Source: Bacteroidota bacterium (GTDB lineage Bacteria > Bacteroidota > Bacteroidia > Cytophagales > Cyclobacteriaceae). From it: 64,000 nt of DNA. This document shows positions 1 to 9,064 of the stretch, piece after piece (within the stretch, counting starts at the first letter, position 1; each line of letters begins with the position of its first letter). The stretch is from contig JADFHN010000003.1 in assembly GCA_022567155.1 (NCBI GenBank), positions 1 to 64,000 on the forward strand, written 5' to 3'. The position numbers and the translations under genes are program-made. The notes below the pieces were generated by a model that was given only the letters and a program-made list of their open reading frames with translations, had not been told where the DNA came from and made no database searches.

Positions 1-168
1 CCGCCGATTGATCTAGGTATACCAAAAAGGAAAAGTATTTCCGTATTAGTGGTTCCGCAAGGAACTTAACATAATATCATTAATAATGAGGTTGTGCGGT
101 GGGGAAGGATTTGTGACTATCTGGCATATTTTTTGCGCTGATTAGACAGAACTATATCTAACTTAATC

Positions 169-420
169 ATGGCACAGACTTACATAGATTCCCGCGGATA
201 TAGAAGATTTTCTGATAGTGGAAATGCGGTTCATCGCTGGGTTGCTGAAAAGAAGCTTGGTAGAAGCCTAAGAAAGGGTGAGGTCGTACATCATATTGAT
301 CGAGACAAGTTAAATAACCATCTAGTCAACTTATACATATGTAAGAATCAGTGGCATCATTTCCACCTTCATAAAATTGATGCAAGTAAGTACGGATGGA
401 AATATTCTTTCGGCTGCTGA
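169..420 (+). CDS. Small HNH-type nuclease-like protein
   Basis: An 83-residue protein whose central part (about residues 38-66) carries an HNH-like pattern: paired His at 41-42, Asn at 49-50 and 54, and paired His at 63-64. HNH domains bind one metal ion and cut DNA; free-standing small HNH proteins are often homing or phage-type nucleases. The N-terminal 35 residues look like the leader of HNH endonucleases that act on conserved sites. No partner methylase or phage gene is visible next to it. It ends 300 bases before a toxin-antitoxin pair on the other strand. The family assignment rests on the motif only; substrate is unknown. Confidence 0.6.
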   Translation: MAQTYIDSRGYRRFSDSGNAVHRWVAEKKLGRSLRKGEVVHHIDRDKLNNHLVNLYICKNQWHHFHLHKIDASKYGWKYSFGC

Positions 421-723
421 CTGAGATAAACATATTATTCAGTATTTCGGAATTTATTTTAACCCTGAAGGACTAGCGCCTTCGAGGGTAAACATAAAAT
501 CGTAACCGATATGTAACTGGCCACCGCACATGCCCACGCAAATTACATATCTGATCTTATATTAACCACGCTGGCGCGTGGACGTAAATTCCTCATTGGA
601 CATTAGGAATTGAAACAAGCACATCCTTAGCAATGTTATATAATTTATATTATGTTAAGTTGTGAATTCCAGCCTTGCCCCTTTGTTTGATATTCTCTTA
701 AAACTGTTCTATGAGTAGTGAGA
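421..723. other. Gene-free stretch with small hairpins
   Basis: No coding frame is convincing. Two short hairpins are visible: CCACGC-TGGC-GCGTGG near 567-582, and a weaker one around 462-488 (CCCTGAAGG against CCTTCGAGGG). Either may act in transcription termination between the HNH gene (plus strand) and the toxin gene (minus strand), which converge here, but neither has a clear U-tract. Confidence 0.35.
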
Positions 724-1146
724 TTAAATAAAGGGATTAACAATCTCTACTCCTTCAATAACCTGTCCATTCTGTAGATCTTCTGTATAAAGAATGCTAA
801 CTCCAGATTCGAGAGCAGCGGATATAATAAGTGAATCATACCAACCATACTTTAGAGAATCAAGTATTTTTATAGCCTTGTCTACTAATCCTTTAGTAAA
901 ATAGACATTGCATATGGGAAACATTGTGGATTTTAAATAACTACTTATATCATCAGGCGCCATCCGTGGTTGAAATGTTTTGCTGACGACATTTACAAAT
1001 TCCTGGATTACCTGGTAACTTATACTCCCGGAATCTTTTAAAAGAGCTAATTCAATTAACTCTGTCGCTTTTATTTGTTTATCAGAAGCCTTGTCATTAA
1101 AGGTGTAAATAAATAGATTGGTGTCCAGAAAGAATTTATCTTTCAT
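724..1146 (-). CDS. PIN-domain toxin, VapC-like
   Basis: A 140-residue PIN-domain protein. The acidic metal-binding set of PIN ribonucleases is visible: Asp8 in FLDTNLFIY, Glu49 in QEFVNV, Asp104 in YGWYDSLII, and Glu122/Asp123 in YTEDLQ. VapC toxins cut tRNA or rRNA when released from the antitoxin. Its start overlaps the end of the upstream gene (1136-1360) by 11 bases, the usual antitoxin-then-toxin order with translational coupling. Length fits the family (about 130-145 residues). The RNA target cannot be read from sequence. Confidence 0.85.
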   Translation of the reverse strand: MKDKFFLDTNLFIYTFNDKASDKQIKATELIELALLKDSGSISYQVIQEFVNVVSKTFQPRMAPDDISSYLKSTMFPICNVYFTKGLVDKAIKILDSLKYGWYDSLIISAALESGVSILYTEDLQNGQVIEGVEIVNPFI

Positions 1147-1360
1147 TCATCTCCTCTCTTGTTGGCTTTTTGTCCGGGGCTTTCGTATAACTAAGTTTCT
1201 TCATCAGCATTCTATATTCATCCAAACGCTTATTCCCACCAATATAATATTTTAGCCATTCCCTAAATCGTTCATTCAAACTAGAACCTTCCTCAATAGC
1301 TTTTTCCCGGGCTTGCCTAATCAGTCCTTCTGAAGCACTTAACGTAATATTCTTTATCAT
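1136..1360 (-). CDS. Antitoxin of VapBC-like pair
   Basis: A 74-residue protein placed directly upstream of, and overlapping, the PIN toxin gene. The N-terminal half (MIKNITLSASEGLIRQAREK, then a predicted helix) resembles ribbon-helix-helix DNA-binding antitoxins: a short strand followed by two helices. The C-terminal half is charged (Lys/Arg/Glu-rich), as expected for the toxin-wrapping tail. It would neutralise the toxin and repress its own promoter, which should lie in 1361-1400. Family is inferred from size, fold pattern and context rather than from a diagnostic motif. Confidence 0.75.
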   Translation of the reverse strand: MIKNITLSASEGLIRQAREKAIEEGSSLNERFREWLKYYIGGNKRLDEYRMLMKKLSYTKAPDKKPTREEMNER

Positions 1361-1436
1361 TTGACACTATGTTAGTGTACACGAAGATAGTGTTTATTAC
1401 TCATATTTCAAAGCCTGAATGACGTAATTCGAGAAT

Positions 1437-1580
1437 CTATTTCCTCGCCTCCTCCTCTAATCGCTCAGAGATAAATATTTTGATAATACTTTGCCTTGTA
1501 ACGCCCAGTCGATGTGAAATTTTATCCAATTGAACAACCATCCATTCAGGAAAATCAACACTTACGCGTTTTGGTTCCAG
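1437..1580 (-). pseudogene. C-terminal relic of a BrnA/CopG-type antitoxin
   Basis: Reading the minus strand from 1580 to a TAG at 1437-1439 gives 47 codons containing KRVSVDFPEWMVVQLDKI and LGVTRQSIIKIFISERLEEE. This is the ribbon-helix-helix end seen in BrnA-type antitoxins (pattern RVNVDFPxWM...RLGVTRQSLIK). The frame is closed by a TGA directly upstream (1581-1583), so the N-terminal half and start are missing in this frame. A separate ATG frame (1562-1648) overlaps it and ends within it. No BrnT toxin gene is left nearby. I read it as a decayed antitoxin next to the intact VapBC-like pair. Confidence 0.65.
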
Positions 1581-1734
1581 TCATTAGCCATGGGTTTCCT
1601 TAAAATCAATCGATCAGATGTAATTCGTTCTGGGATACGGTACTTCATAGTGATTATATCTTAATTCACCATGCAATTTAGTGATATGGATTATTCCGCG
1701 GTCCAAACGAACCTAGCCCGTACGCAATGGGTTT

Positions 1735-2436
1735 TTATTCGGTATGACCAAACACCCTTTGAAGAATTTCAGAGGTTCTTGCCAAAGGATCTTTCCTGAT
1801 TTTAGCTTCTTCCTTTGCCACAAGAGTAAATAATCCATCGATAGCTTTCTCTGTTGCATATTCTTCCAGATCGGGATTCACTTTGGTAACAAAAGGAATT
1901 TTGTTGTAAGTCGTTACAAGGTCTGTATAATACCTCGTAGCACTTACCTGATCCAGGGCAACCTTGACGATCGGCCTGAACTCCGTATTGAGCTGCTGAG
2001 ATGTTGTTTTTCTAAGATATTGTGTAGCCGCATCCTCCTCCCCTCTTAGAATTCCCCAGGCATCCTGAACGCTCATTTGTCTGATTGCCCCGACAAATAC
2101 ATCCACAGCTTTAGCAGAAGCTTTCTCAGCTGCCCGGTTCAATGTAAGTACGAATTTATCCACTTCCTTTCCCATGCCAATCTGACGCAGTTTTTTTTCA
2201 ACCTCCCTGGCATCTGGTGGAAACGCAATCATGATCAACGAATTTCCAAAATATCCATCCTCTTTCGATGCACTTGATGATGCGGCTTTTATTCCTTTTT
2301 CAAGCGCTGCTTTTAATCCTTTAATAACCTCATTTTCTGTAAGTTCTCGTTTGCTTGTTGAAGTAGATTGTAATGCTGTTGTGAGTTCGGCACAGGAGGT
2401 GGCAACCAGTAAAAGTAATAGTAACAACGATTTCAT
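1735..2436 (-). CDS. DUF4197 domain lipoprotein
   Basis: A 233-residue protein starting with a lipoprotein signal peptide (hydrophobic Leu run, lipobox ATSC with Cys15). The rest matches the DUF4197 pattern: ENEVIKGLKAALEKGI, then FPPDAREVEKKLRQIGMG, and VALDQVSATRYYTDLVTTYN near residues 160-180. The family is common in Bacteroidota and Proteobacteria, is probably lipid-anchored in the envelope, and has no known function. It is transcribed in the same direction as rtcB (160-base gap). Nothing in the neighbourhood gives it a role. Confidence 0.88.
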   Translation of the reverse strand: MKSLLLLLLLVATSCAELTTALQSTSTSKRELTENEVIKGLKAALEKGIKAASSSASKEDGYFGNSLIMIAFPPDAREVEKKLRQIGMGKEVDKFVLTLNRAAEKASAKAVDVFVGAIRQMSVQDAWGILRGEEDAATQYLRKTTSQQLNTEFRPIVKVALDQVSATRYYTDLVTTYNKIPFVTKVNPDLEEYATEKAIDGLFTLVAKEEAKIRKDPLARTSEILQRVFGHTE

Positions 2437-2597
2437 AATAATGTATTTAATCTGTCAAATATCCACATTCACAAACTGGAAAACAAATGGATCCGGTCAC
2501 TGGACTGGATGGCGTGGGTTGAGTAATCAATCTCAATTCATTGGATTGGATGGATCGGATATAATTAGATATTAGACCCTGGCGTCCGGCTCCTAAA

Positions 2598-4022
2598 TCA
2601 ATCCACTTCTACATACTTCTTATCCCCGCACATACGTACCACTTTTGGCCAAAACATACCAACTACTTCGACCAGGTCTTTCTGATACTTCATGACTTGA
2701 TAGATGTCCTTATATACCATCGGCGCTTCGTCCAAACCAGAGCCAATCACATCTACACCGGCTTTTTTAAGGTGTCTGGCCACTTCATTATGAGTGAATG
2801 TTCGCCTGGCTTCACGCCGTGACATCACCCGGCCGGCTCCATGGGCAGCCGAATTAATAGACTTCACATCACCCTTACCTCGAACAATAAATCCGGGACT
2901 TGTCATAGTTCCCGGAATTACACCCAATACATTTTTGCCGGCAGGTGTTGCACCTTTACGATGCACAATAATTTCATTTCCAGCATCATCACTTTCCTTC
3001 CAGGCAAAATTATGGTGATTTTCCACAGTAGCGAGAGGTTCTTCTGCCAACGCCTGAGCAAATCGTTCATGGATCTGCTGATGGCAAGCCGAGGCGTAAT
3101 CGCCTGCCAGGTTCATCGCTTTCCAGTATTCCTGCCCTTCCTCCGAATCCAGGGTTAACCAGGCCAACTGCCGTGCTTCACCCGGAAGCTCACAGATTTG
3201 TTGTGCCAGACGGGTATAATGACGTGCAATTTCAGCTCCCATACCCCGTGATCCTGAATGAGATAACAGAGCCATGTATTTGCCCGGCTGCAACCCGAGC
3301 CTATCATCAAATTCGGGTATCTCCAGAATTCCAAACTCGACGAAATGATTCCCCCCTCCTGATGTTCCAATCTGGTCACTCGCCCGGTCCAAAAGCTCTC
3401 GGAGCACCTTAATTTCTTTGAATTCTTGCCTTTCCAGTACGGGATGGTCCCGGGGCTTTGTAAATGCAGCCCGCCCAAAGCGTGTATTCTCCACCAGCAT
3501 TGTTTTTAGTTGCTCCCGGTTTTGATCAAGAAATTCTATCGGCAGATCATAGGCGCTGATTCGCATGCGGCAACCAATATCTACCCCCACCCCATATGGT
3601 ATTACCGCATTATCTGAAGCTAGCACACCTCCTATAGGCAGGCCGTAGCCCGGATGTGCATCAGGCATTAATGCCCCTGAAATGGTAATCGGAAGTTTCA
3701 TAGCTACGTCCATTTGTTGACGTGCTACTGTGTCAATACCCTCTTCACCGTATATAGGATAACTGGAAGACTTGCTTCGAATCTTCTTTGGCACACTCCC
3801 AAACCGGTAGGTTTTTTTTATCAATTCCTTAGCCACTGTTCCTAATTTGGGATGATCTTTGTAAAACGCCGGGCTCGTAACTACTCTTTTCATCAGAGCC
3901 CGTATTTGGATTATGTTTAACTTCCTGTATTCACTTTCTAAAACGTGTATTGCCTTCAGAATAACTTCCTTCGGAAATCCCAAACTTCGCAACTCTTTGT
4001 CTATCATCTTTTTAGATATCAC
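2598..4022 (-). CDS. rtcB: RNA-splicing ligase RtcB
   Basis: A 474-residue RtcB. The enzyme joins RNA 2',3'-cyclic phosphate or 3'-phosphate ends to 5'-OH ends using GTP and Mn2+. Metal and guanylylation residues are all visible: Asp121 and His123 in MPDAHPGYGLPIGG, Cys151 in GVDIGCRM, His226 in GGGNHF, His255 in SHSGSRG, and the His that takes GMP, His394, in AAHGAGRVMSRR. Length fits the family. No rtcA, rtcR or archease gene is adjacent, so this looks like the stand-alone repair form rather than the sigma54-controlled operon. The start is preceded by 140 bases of AT-rich DNA that could hold its promoter. Confidence 0.96.
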   Translation of the reverse strand: MISKKMIDKELRSLGFPKEVILKAIHVLESEYRKLNIIQIRALMKRVVTSPAFYKDHPKLGTVAKELIKKTYRFGSVPKKIRSKSSSYPIYGEEGIDTVARQQMDVAMKLPITISGALMPDAHPGYGLPIGGVLASDNAVIPYGVGVDIGCRMRISAYDLPIEFLDQNREQLKTMLVENTRFGRAAFTKPRDHPVLERQEFKEIKVLRELLDRASDQIGTSGGGNHFVEFGILEIPEFDDRLGLQPGKYMALLSHSGSRGMGAEIARHYTRLAQQICELPGEARQLAWLTLDSEEGQEYWKAMNLAGDYASACHQQIHERFAQALAEEPLATVENHHNFAWKESDDAGNEIIVHRKGATPAGKNVLGVIPGTMTSPGFIVRGKGDVKSINSAAHGAGRVMSRREARRTFTHNEVARHLKKAGVDVIGSGLDEAPMVYKDIYQVMKYQKDLVEVVGMFWPKVVRMCGDKKYVEVD

Positions 4023-4191
4023 CTCTTGATAATATGTTTTTGATACTAAAATGTAACGAATTATGACATATTAATTACACGACAAGCCGCAAAATAATGA
4101 TTTTTAGTTTTGATAATAGATGTTAAATAGTTGGCTATTAGAAAATAGATAATAGGTATTGACATACATCTTCCGACTTCAGGCCTTTATC

Positions 4192-5211
4192 TTACAAGTC
4201 CCTTTTGTAGATACTGGCCCCTCCATTCGTATGCAATATGTAAATCAATGTTTTGTTATCCGGCGCATATGCCAGGGGTCCGAGGAATTGAGTCTTTGTT
4301 GTGAATACAACGCGCACCTCATCACCTTTTGCCAGATCGACTGAATACAGGGCCGCCTCCGCAGGGCCTATCCTGTTCGTCCAGTAGGCAGCCTGGCTGA
4401 GGTCAGTCGAGAAGGTAGCCAGCGGTATGATCGTATTGGGATCCAACGGTTTAACATAGAGCTGATTGGAGGTTCTCAGGGTAATGTTGTGAATAAAAAT
4501 ATGTACGCCGTCATCGTCATTGAATATCTCCGGGAAAAACAGCCCTTCTTCATTCCACAACAGGTAATCTGGCCTTGGTAAGCCAATAAGTTCTTCATCA
4601 CCTGTACTAAGATCCAGTATAGCCATGTCATCATAGAAAAAGTTCGTGGCAACAAGTAATTGGGCGCCATTATCCGAAAACCTGATAGCCGCTCCTTCAC
4701 TTCGTAATAATGTATCGGTCCCGGTTTCGATGTCCCTCAGGTAAATGCCGGTTTCGGACCGGTTGTAGGCGAGCAGACGGTTGTCCGTTGAAACCACGAT
4801 ATCTGCGTTTATAAATGCGACATCTACAACAACTTCCTTCTCACTTCCATCCAGCTTTATCCGGTACAATGCTTCTTTTTCTCCACTGGCTACCAAAGAA
4901 TTGAAGTAATAAATGTACTGTCCGTCAGAAGTTTGCTTAAACCTGTACTTGGGGCCTTCATCCAGCAACCGGAGACTTCCATCTGCTACATTCAATGCAA
5001 ACAAGCCCTTTCCACCGGAGAGAATAGCTTCGGGCCCTGTGGCCCATTCAATAACAAATGTTGACGCTAATTCTCCATCCGGTACGTCATCGCCGGCTAT
5101 AAGCGTTCCAAGGTCTTCTGGTTTTGTAATAGTTGGTATATCCGGATCATTGCTACACCGGATGAAGAACAAGAGCACCAGTACAAGTAAAATTTGTAAG
5201 TTCTTTCTCAT
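4192..5211 (-). CDS. Beta-propeller lipoprotein (TolB/PD40-like)
   Basis: About 339 residues from the preferred start at 5211 (three codons inside the longest frame), which gives a clean lipoprotein signal: charged MRKNLQ, a hydrophobic run, and a lipobox ending in FIRC. The mature part shows repeated blades with small hydrophobic strands and motifs such as SDGQYIYYFNS, STDNRLLAYNR, SDNGAQLLVAT and APDNKTLIYIL, the signature of TolB-like or PD40 beta-propellers. It is probably an envelope protein, binding a partner or ligand. It is not in an obvious operon; rtcB lies 170 bases downstream. Confidence 0.75.
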   Translation of the reverse strand: MRKNLQILLVLVLLFFIRCSNDPDIPTITKPEDLGTLIAGDDVPDGELASTFVIEWATGPEAILSGGKGLFALNVADGSLRLLDEGPKYRFKQTSDGQYIYYFNSLVASGEKEALYRIKLDGSEKEVVVDVAFINADIVVSTDNRLLAYNRSETGIYLRDIETGTDTLLRSEGAAIRFSDNGAQLLVATNFFYDDMAILDLSTGDEELIGLPRPDYLLWNEEGLFFPEIFNDDDGVHIFIHNITLRTSNQLYVKPLDPNTIIPLATFSTDLSQAAYWTNRIGPAEAALYSVDLAKGDEVRVVFTTKTQFLGPLAYAPDNKTLIYILHTNGGASIYKRDL

Positions 5212-5497
5212 GCAATACATAAAACGTTAAAATGGCCCGACAAATATAGTAGAAGGTTTTGACCTGGCGCATAATTAGGACAAATGAAATGACATTCAAA
5301 TCGGAGATACCATACAAATGCAACGTTGGGCATCATTCTCCATTCTGTATTCATCCGGCGTTGATCCAAGAAATTATTCTTTCAAGTACAAGAATCCCAC
5401 AGGATTATGCACTGCATGACTGATCAGGCTGCTATTTTTGACGGTAATTTCCTGCGGAATTGACACTTTGGTAAATGATTTTCTTGAAAATCAACCA

Positions 5498-6667
5498 CTA
5501 CTGCCCGGAATACTTATAACCTGAAGCCGTATTCATCAGAACAATTCGCTCCTTAAAATGCAATTCACGCGCTTCCAGCATCTTCATAAATGCTGCCCAC
5601 ACTGCCCCTCCCTCTGGAGAAGGTAATATTCCCTCGCTATTGGCCAGATCGTCTATTCCTAGCATGATATCTTCTTCCTTCACAGAAATCGCCTTTCCTC
5701 CCGATACATTTATGATATTGGTAATCATAGTCAATCCCACAGGATTGGGTACGACCAGTCCATTTGCAACCGAAGGTTTATACAAATCCGGATTGATTGT
5801 CTTATTTGCCAATGCATCCACAACAGGTTGGCAATTTTCTGATTGTACAGCTATCATTCTGGGTCTTTTTGAATCTATCCATCCCAGGATTTCCATTTCT
5901 TGCAAAGCTTTCCAAATCCCAATAATACCAGTACCCCCTCCGGTGGGATAAATAATTACATCCGGTACTTCCCATTTCAATTGTTCCACGATCTCCAGTC
6001 CCATGGTCTTCTTACCTTCTATCCTGTACGGCTCCATTAACGTGGACATGTTGAAGGCATTTTTTACTTCTTCTATTTTCTGCGCCATTTTCCCACAAGC
6101 ATTGATCAAACCATCCACCAGTATCAATTCGGCGCCGTATGAAATTACTTCTTCCTTGAACGGTTCCGGGGTTAGCCGGGGCATAACTACGATGACGTTC
6201 AAGCCGGCTCGTTTCCCATAGGCACTCAACGCGCCACCTGCATTTCCCGCGGTTGGAATCACAACGGTTTCTACACCCAGTTCAAGGGCTTTGGACACCG
6301 CCACACTGATACCCCTGGCTTTAAATGAACCTGTAGGATTACCTGATTCATCTTTTAAATAGACATTTTCAAACCCAAATCGCCGAAATGTGTGCCTTAG
6401 AGATATCAACGGGGTCATACCCTCACCCATCGATACCCGGTTTGCATACTCAAATACAGGTAGCAAAGACTCATACCGCCACATCCCGTTTGCCAGATTA
6501 GAAAGCTCTGATTTATCTATAGACAAATCGAGGTCATAATCGACAAGCAGGGCACTTTCACAACATGTGGAGACACTTTGAACTTCGTGAATGGTGTGCG
6601 TCTTTCCACAAGTAGAACAATGTAGCTGAAGAGCAGTGGAAGTAGTACGGAGGGTGATATTGTTCAT
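5498..6667 (-). CDS. Threonine synthase-like PLP enzyme
   Basis: A 389-residue fold-type II PLP enzyme. An N-terminal zinc-ribbon-like segment has Cys17, Cys20, Cys35 and Cys36. The PLP lysine is Lys116 in SGNPTGSFKARG, followed by the phosphate-binding PTAGNAGGALSAYG loop and a Gly-rich YPTGGGTGIIGIW segment. This layout is that of threonine synthase (O-phosphohomoserine to threonine), shorter class. It stands alone, without homoserine kinase or aspartokinase genes, so another beta-elimination or lyase role is possible. The gene ends at a TAG at 5498-5500. Confidence 0.8.
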   Translation of the reverse strand: MNNITLRTTSTALQLHCSTCGKTHTIHEVQSVSTCCESALLVDYDLDLSIDKSELSNLANGMWRYESLLPVFEYANRVSMGEGMTPLISLRHTFRRFGFENVYLKDESGNPTGSFKARGISVAVSKALELGVETVVIPTAGNAGGALSAYGKRAGLNVIVVMPRLTPEPFKEEVISYGAELILVDGLINACGKMAQKIEEVKNAFNMSTLMEPYRIEGKKTMGLEIVEQLKWEVPDVIIYPTGGGTGIIGIWKALQEMEILGWIDSKRPRMIAVQSENCQPVVDALANKTINPDLYKPSVANGLVVPNPVGLTMITNIINVSGGKAISVKEEDIMLGIDDLANSEGILPSPEGGAVWAAFMKMLEARELHFKERIVLMNTASGYKYSGQ

Positions 6668-6684
6668 TTGTTCCTCGTCCTTAT

Positions 6685-6830
6685 TTATAGACTTGTTAAA
6701 TTAATGGTTTTTCCTGATTGCGCAGCTTTATAGATCGCCTCCACTAACCTAATGTCTTTCAATCCTTCTTCCACGGAACCAGTACATCAGTATCAATTAT
6801 GAGCACCAGCGCATTTTCATAGCAATAAAG
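6685..6830 (-). pseudogene. C-terminal relic of a Gfo/Idh/MocA oxidoreductase
   Basis: The minus strand ending at TAA 6685-6687 encodes GSVEEGLKDIRLVEAIYKAA, which matches the C-terminus of the intact oxidoreductase at 7229-8329 (GAEGLRDIRIVEAIYKSA). Further upstream, in another frame, ENALVLIIDTDVLVP continues the match (intact gene: DDALAIINDTDVLVP). The switch occurs at about 6778, so there is a frameshift besides the loss of everything N-terminal. It lies just upstream of threonine synthase. It is either a decayed tandem copy or the stump of a diverged paralogue. Confidence 0.75.
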
Positions 6831-6896
6831 TGAAATAATATCCGCGTGACAATTATACTCCAATCCTTACCTAAACTTCCATAAAACCGTCCACTT

Positions 6897-7157
6897 GTGG
6901 GTTCTTGCCAGGAGCCGAAAATCCTTCTTAGTAGAATGACTTCGCCTAGGTGGTATGACACGTGGGATGCCATTTCTGATAAAGTAGATCGTATTAAAGA
7001 ATGCAGTGCTTGTGGCTGGTTATTTTTAGATAAAAGCAAAAATAAATGCCGTAAATGGTGCAATATGGAAACGTGCGGGAGCAAGGAAAAATCGAGGAGT
7101 TATTATCACAGACAAAAAAAATTAATAATTGAAAATGTTTCTAAACAGGGCAGATAA
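6897..7157 (+). pseudogene. CGNR zinc-finger domain, truncated ABATE/CGNR regulator
   Basis: The frame opens at a GTG and encodes 86 residues. Residues 32-76 match the CGNR zinc finger: KECSACGWLFLDKSKN, then CRKWCNMETCGSKEKSRSYY. The four zinc Cys are at positions 35, 38, 53 and 58 or so. Full-length family members carry about 120 residues of N-terminal ABATE domain before this finger and are thought to be stress-linked transcription regulators. That domain is absent: a TAA closes the frame at 6882-6884 and the oxidoreductase relic sits just upstream on the other strand. I infer a 5'-truncated gene, though translation of the finger alone is possible. Confidence 0.7.
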
Positions 7158-7228
7158 ATTACAATGCTAAATAGATAGATTGACATCAAACGTTTGTCAT
7201 TTTATATCATAGATCAAACATTTGAGAT

Positions 7229-8329
7229 TCAAAGCGCAATCCTCTTGCCTTCTTTTGCGGATTTATAAATCGCTTCCACAATCCGGATATCCCGTAGTCC
7301 CTCCGCACCGGGTACGAGCACATCCGTATCGTTTATAATAGCTAATGCATCGTCATCCATTTGCCTGGCTTGCTGATTTGGAATGTGCTTATTGAATAAA
7401 GTGCCATCACTGGCACGGCCTTTAATGCCTGAATACGATTGAAAGGGTTTGAGTCCGTACCAGCCTTTTTCACAATCTACCCGTAATTCATTCATACTCA
7501 TGCCCAGACTTGTTATGCAATTAGCTATCGCGCCGCTTAAAAATTCCAGGTCAAAATATGTGGTTTCATCTACTTCATCGTAGATTTCCGGCCGTTTTGT
7601 TTCGTGCCGCGCCACAACGGCAATGGGTTCCTCGCCGGTAACATACCGGGCCGCATTCAGCGGGTAAACACCCATATCGTACATTGCTCCACCTCCCAGC
7701 GCTTTGTTTTGTTTCCAGTGATCACTACGGCCATCATAATACCCCGCCTCAGCTTTCACCTTTATAATTTGGCCAAACGGTTTTGTTTTTGCGTACCGGA
7801 TCAACGTTTGGGTATTGGGCTCATGTTGCATACGGTAACCAATGCTCAATTTAACCCTGTTTTTCCTGCATGCATCTATGAGCGCCTGGCATTCGGCAAC
7901 GGTTCGGGCCATGGGTTTTTCACACCATACATGTTTGCCTGTATTAGCTGCGATCACGCCATATCTACTATGCAAACCTGTCGGTAAAACAATATATATC
8001 ACATCAATATCCTTATTATCAGCTATTTGCGACATATTTTCGTAGTTATACACGTTTTTATCTTCGATGCCGTATCGCTTTTGCCATACAGGGATTTTTT
8101 CCGGGCTGCCTGTAACAATTCCTGTTAATTTACAATATGATGTTTGTTGCAGTGCAGGAGCCAGTAAACCGGTGCTGTAATACCCCAACCCCACCAATGC
8201 TACACCTAACTTATCAGAAGATTCAGGAACATTAATATTTGCCCAGGTTGCCGGCACAAGCAACGTTGCCCCCGCGGTCATACCGATGGCTTTGATGAAT
8301 GTTCTTCGCTTTTGAATGGGTTTTTTCAT
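7229..8329 (-). CDS. Tat-exported Gfo/Idh/MocA oxidoreductase
   Basis: A 366-residue NAD(P)-dependent oxidoreductase. The N-terminus is a twin-arginine signal (KRRTFIKAIG, then a hydrophobic segment to about residue 30), so it is probably exported folded to the periplasm, as glucose-fructose oxidoreductase is. The Rossmann start is GVALVGLGYYSTGLL near 42-56, and the diagnostic EKP motif of the family is in WCEKPMARTVAEC (about 138-150). A conserved GGGAMYDMGVYPLNAARY follows at about 208-225. Neighbouring relic, second oxidoreductase and lactonase suggest sugar oxidation. The substrate sugar cannot be named. Confidence 0.88.
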   Translation of the reverse strand: MKKPIQKRRTFIKAIGMTAGATLLVPATWANINVPESSDKLGVALVGLGYYSTGLLAPALQQTSYCKLTGIVTGSPEKIPVWQKRYGIEDKNVYNYENMSQIADNKDIDVIYIVLPTGLHSRYGVIAANTGKHVWCEKPMARTVAECQALIDACRKNRVKLSIGYRMQHEPNTQTLIRYAKTKPFGQIIKVKAEAGYYDGRSDHWKQNKALGGGAMYDMGVYPLNAARYVTGEEPIAVVARHETKRPEIYDEVDETTYFDLEFLSGAIANCITSLGMSMNELRVDCEKGWYGLKPFQSYSGIKGRASDGTLFNKHIPNQQARQMDDDALAIINDTDVLVPGAEGLRDIRIVEAIYKSAKEGKRIAL

Positions 8330-8526
8330 TCCAGTACTAATTTAATGCAAAAACGTCAATTGACCCGTTTAAACTACCGGTTTCTAATTTTATTCCAACT
8401 GTTCAGGTAGCCGGTCAAACCGAATATGTGCTTGCTTTGTTTCTGACGCATTAATAGCTGATGAATAAGGCGTTACATCCAGCAATTTTAAGTAAATCTT
8501 AAAGCGATTAATCGAAGTATTAACCC

Positions 8527-8790
8527 CTACCGTCTGTTATAACGTGCCGTCCATTCCTGCTCCCGCTGTTCACGCTCTATTTGCGTCTGCACTTTTGGAT
8601 CATTAAGTAAAGGATGCAGCCCTCCTTGTGAGGTAAGATGGTACTCACCACATTCATCGCACAAATAATAGTTGATGGCGGCTTTCAAAAACCGGATATG
8701 AGAGCGAATCAATGCCTCTTGCACATCGTCTTCTCTATAATATCCTTTTTTTTCCGTACTACAACTCATATCTACGCATACTCCAGGCAA
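8527..8790 (-). CDS. Small conserved zinc-ribbon-like protein
   Basis: An 87-residue protein with YYLCDECGEYHLTS near residues 41-54, a CxxC zinc-ribbon half, and an N-terminal block KGYYREDDVQEALIRS. Short proteins with this pattern are frequent in Bacteroidota and lack a known function. A second ATG eight codons in (about 8769) is an equally good start. There are further Cys at positions 5 and 10 that could complete a metal site if the longer form is made. No clear operon partner. Confidence 0.6.
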   Translation of the reverse strand: MPGVCVDMSCSTEKKGYYREDDVQEALIRSHIRFLKAAINYYLCDECGEYHLTSQGGLHPLLNDPKVQTQIEREQREQEWTARYNRR

Positions 8791-9064
8791 AATTAGCGCT
8801 TATTCTTCTTTTTCCTCTTAAGAAACACTTCTTATGTATCCTCATAATGGGGCATTTGTTCGAAATGTGGTTACTTGATGAAAAAGAAGCAAACCTGTCC
8901 GTTTACAGGCGGGAAATCAAGGCCGCTATTTTTCGGCAATATATTTTTATGGGCAAGGTCTGATATTTTGTTGGTCGCAAGCATTCTCATGTTAATAACG
9001 GGCCTGACCCCATTTAGCGTCATCTTAGGGTTTATCTGCCTTCGGCAGGCCTAACCCGCTATCT

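Noticed and set aside
5374-5497. Minus-strand frame ending LISHAVHNPVGFLYLKE after the threonine synthase gene
   Set aside because: It looks somewhat protein-like, but no start, no family and no neighbouring homologous fragment support it.
6797-7084. 95-codon minus-strand frame
   Set aside because: It is the shadow of the CGNR gene; the plus-strand reading carries the clear zinc-finger pattern.
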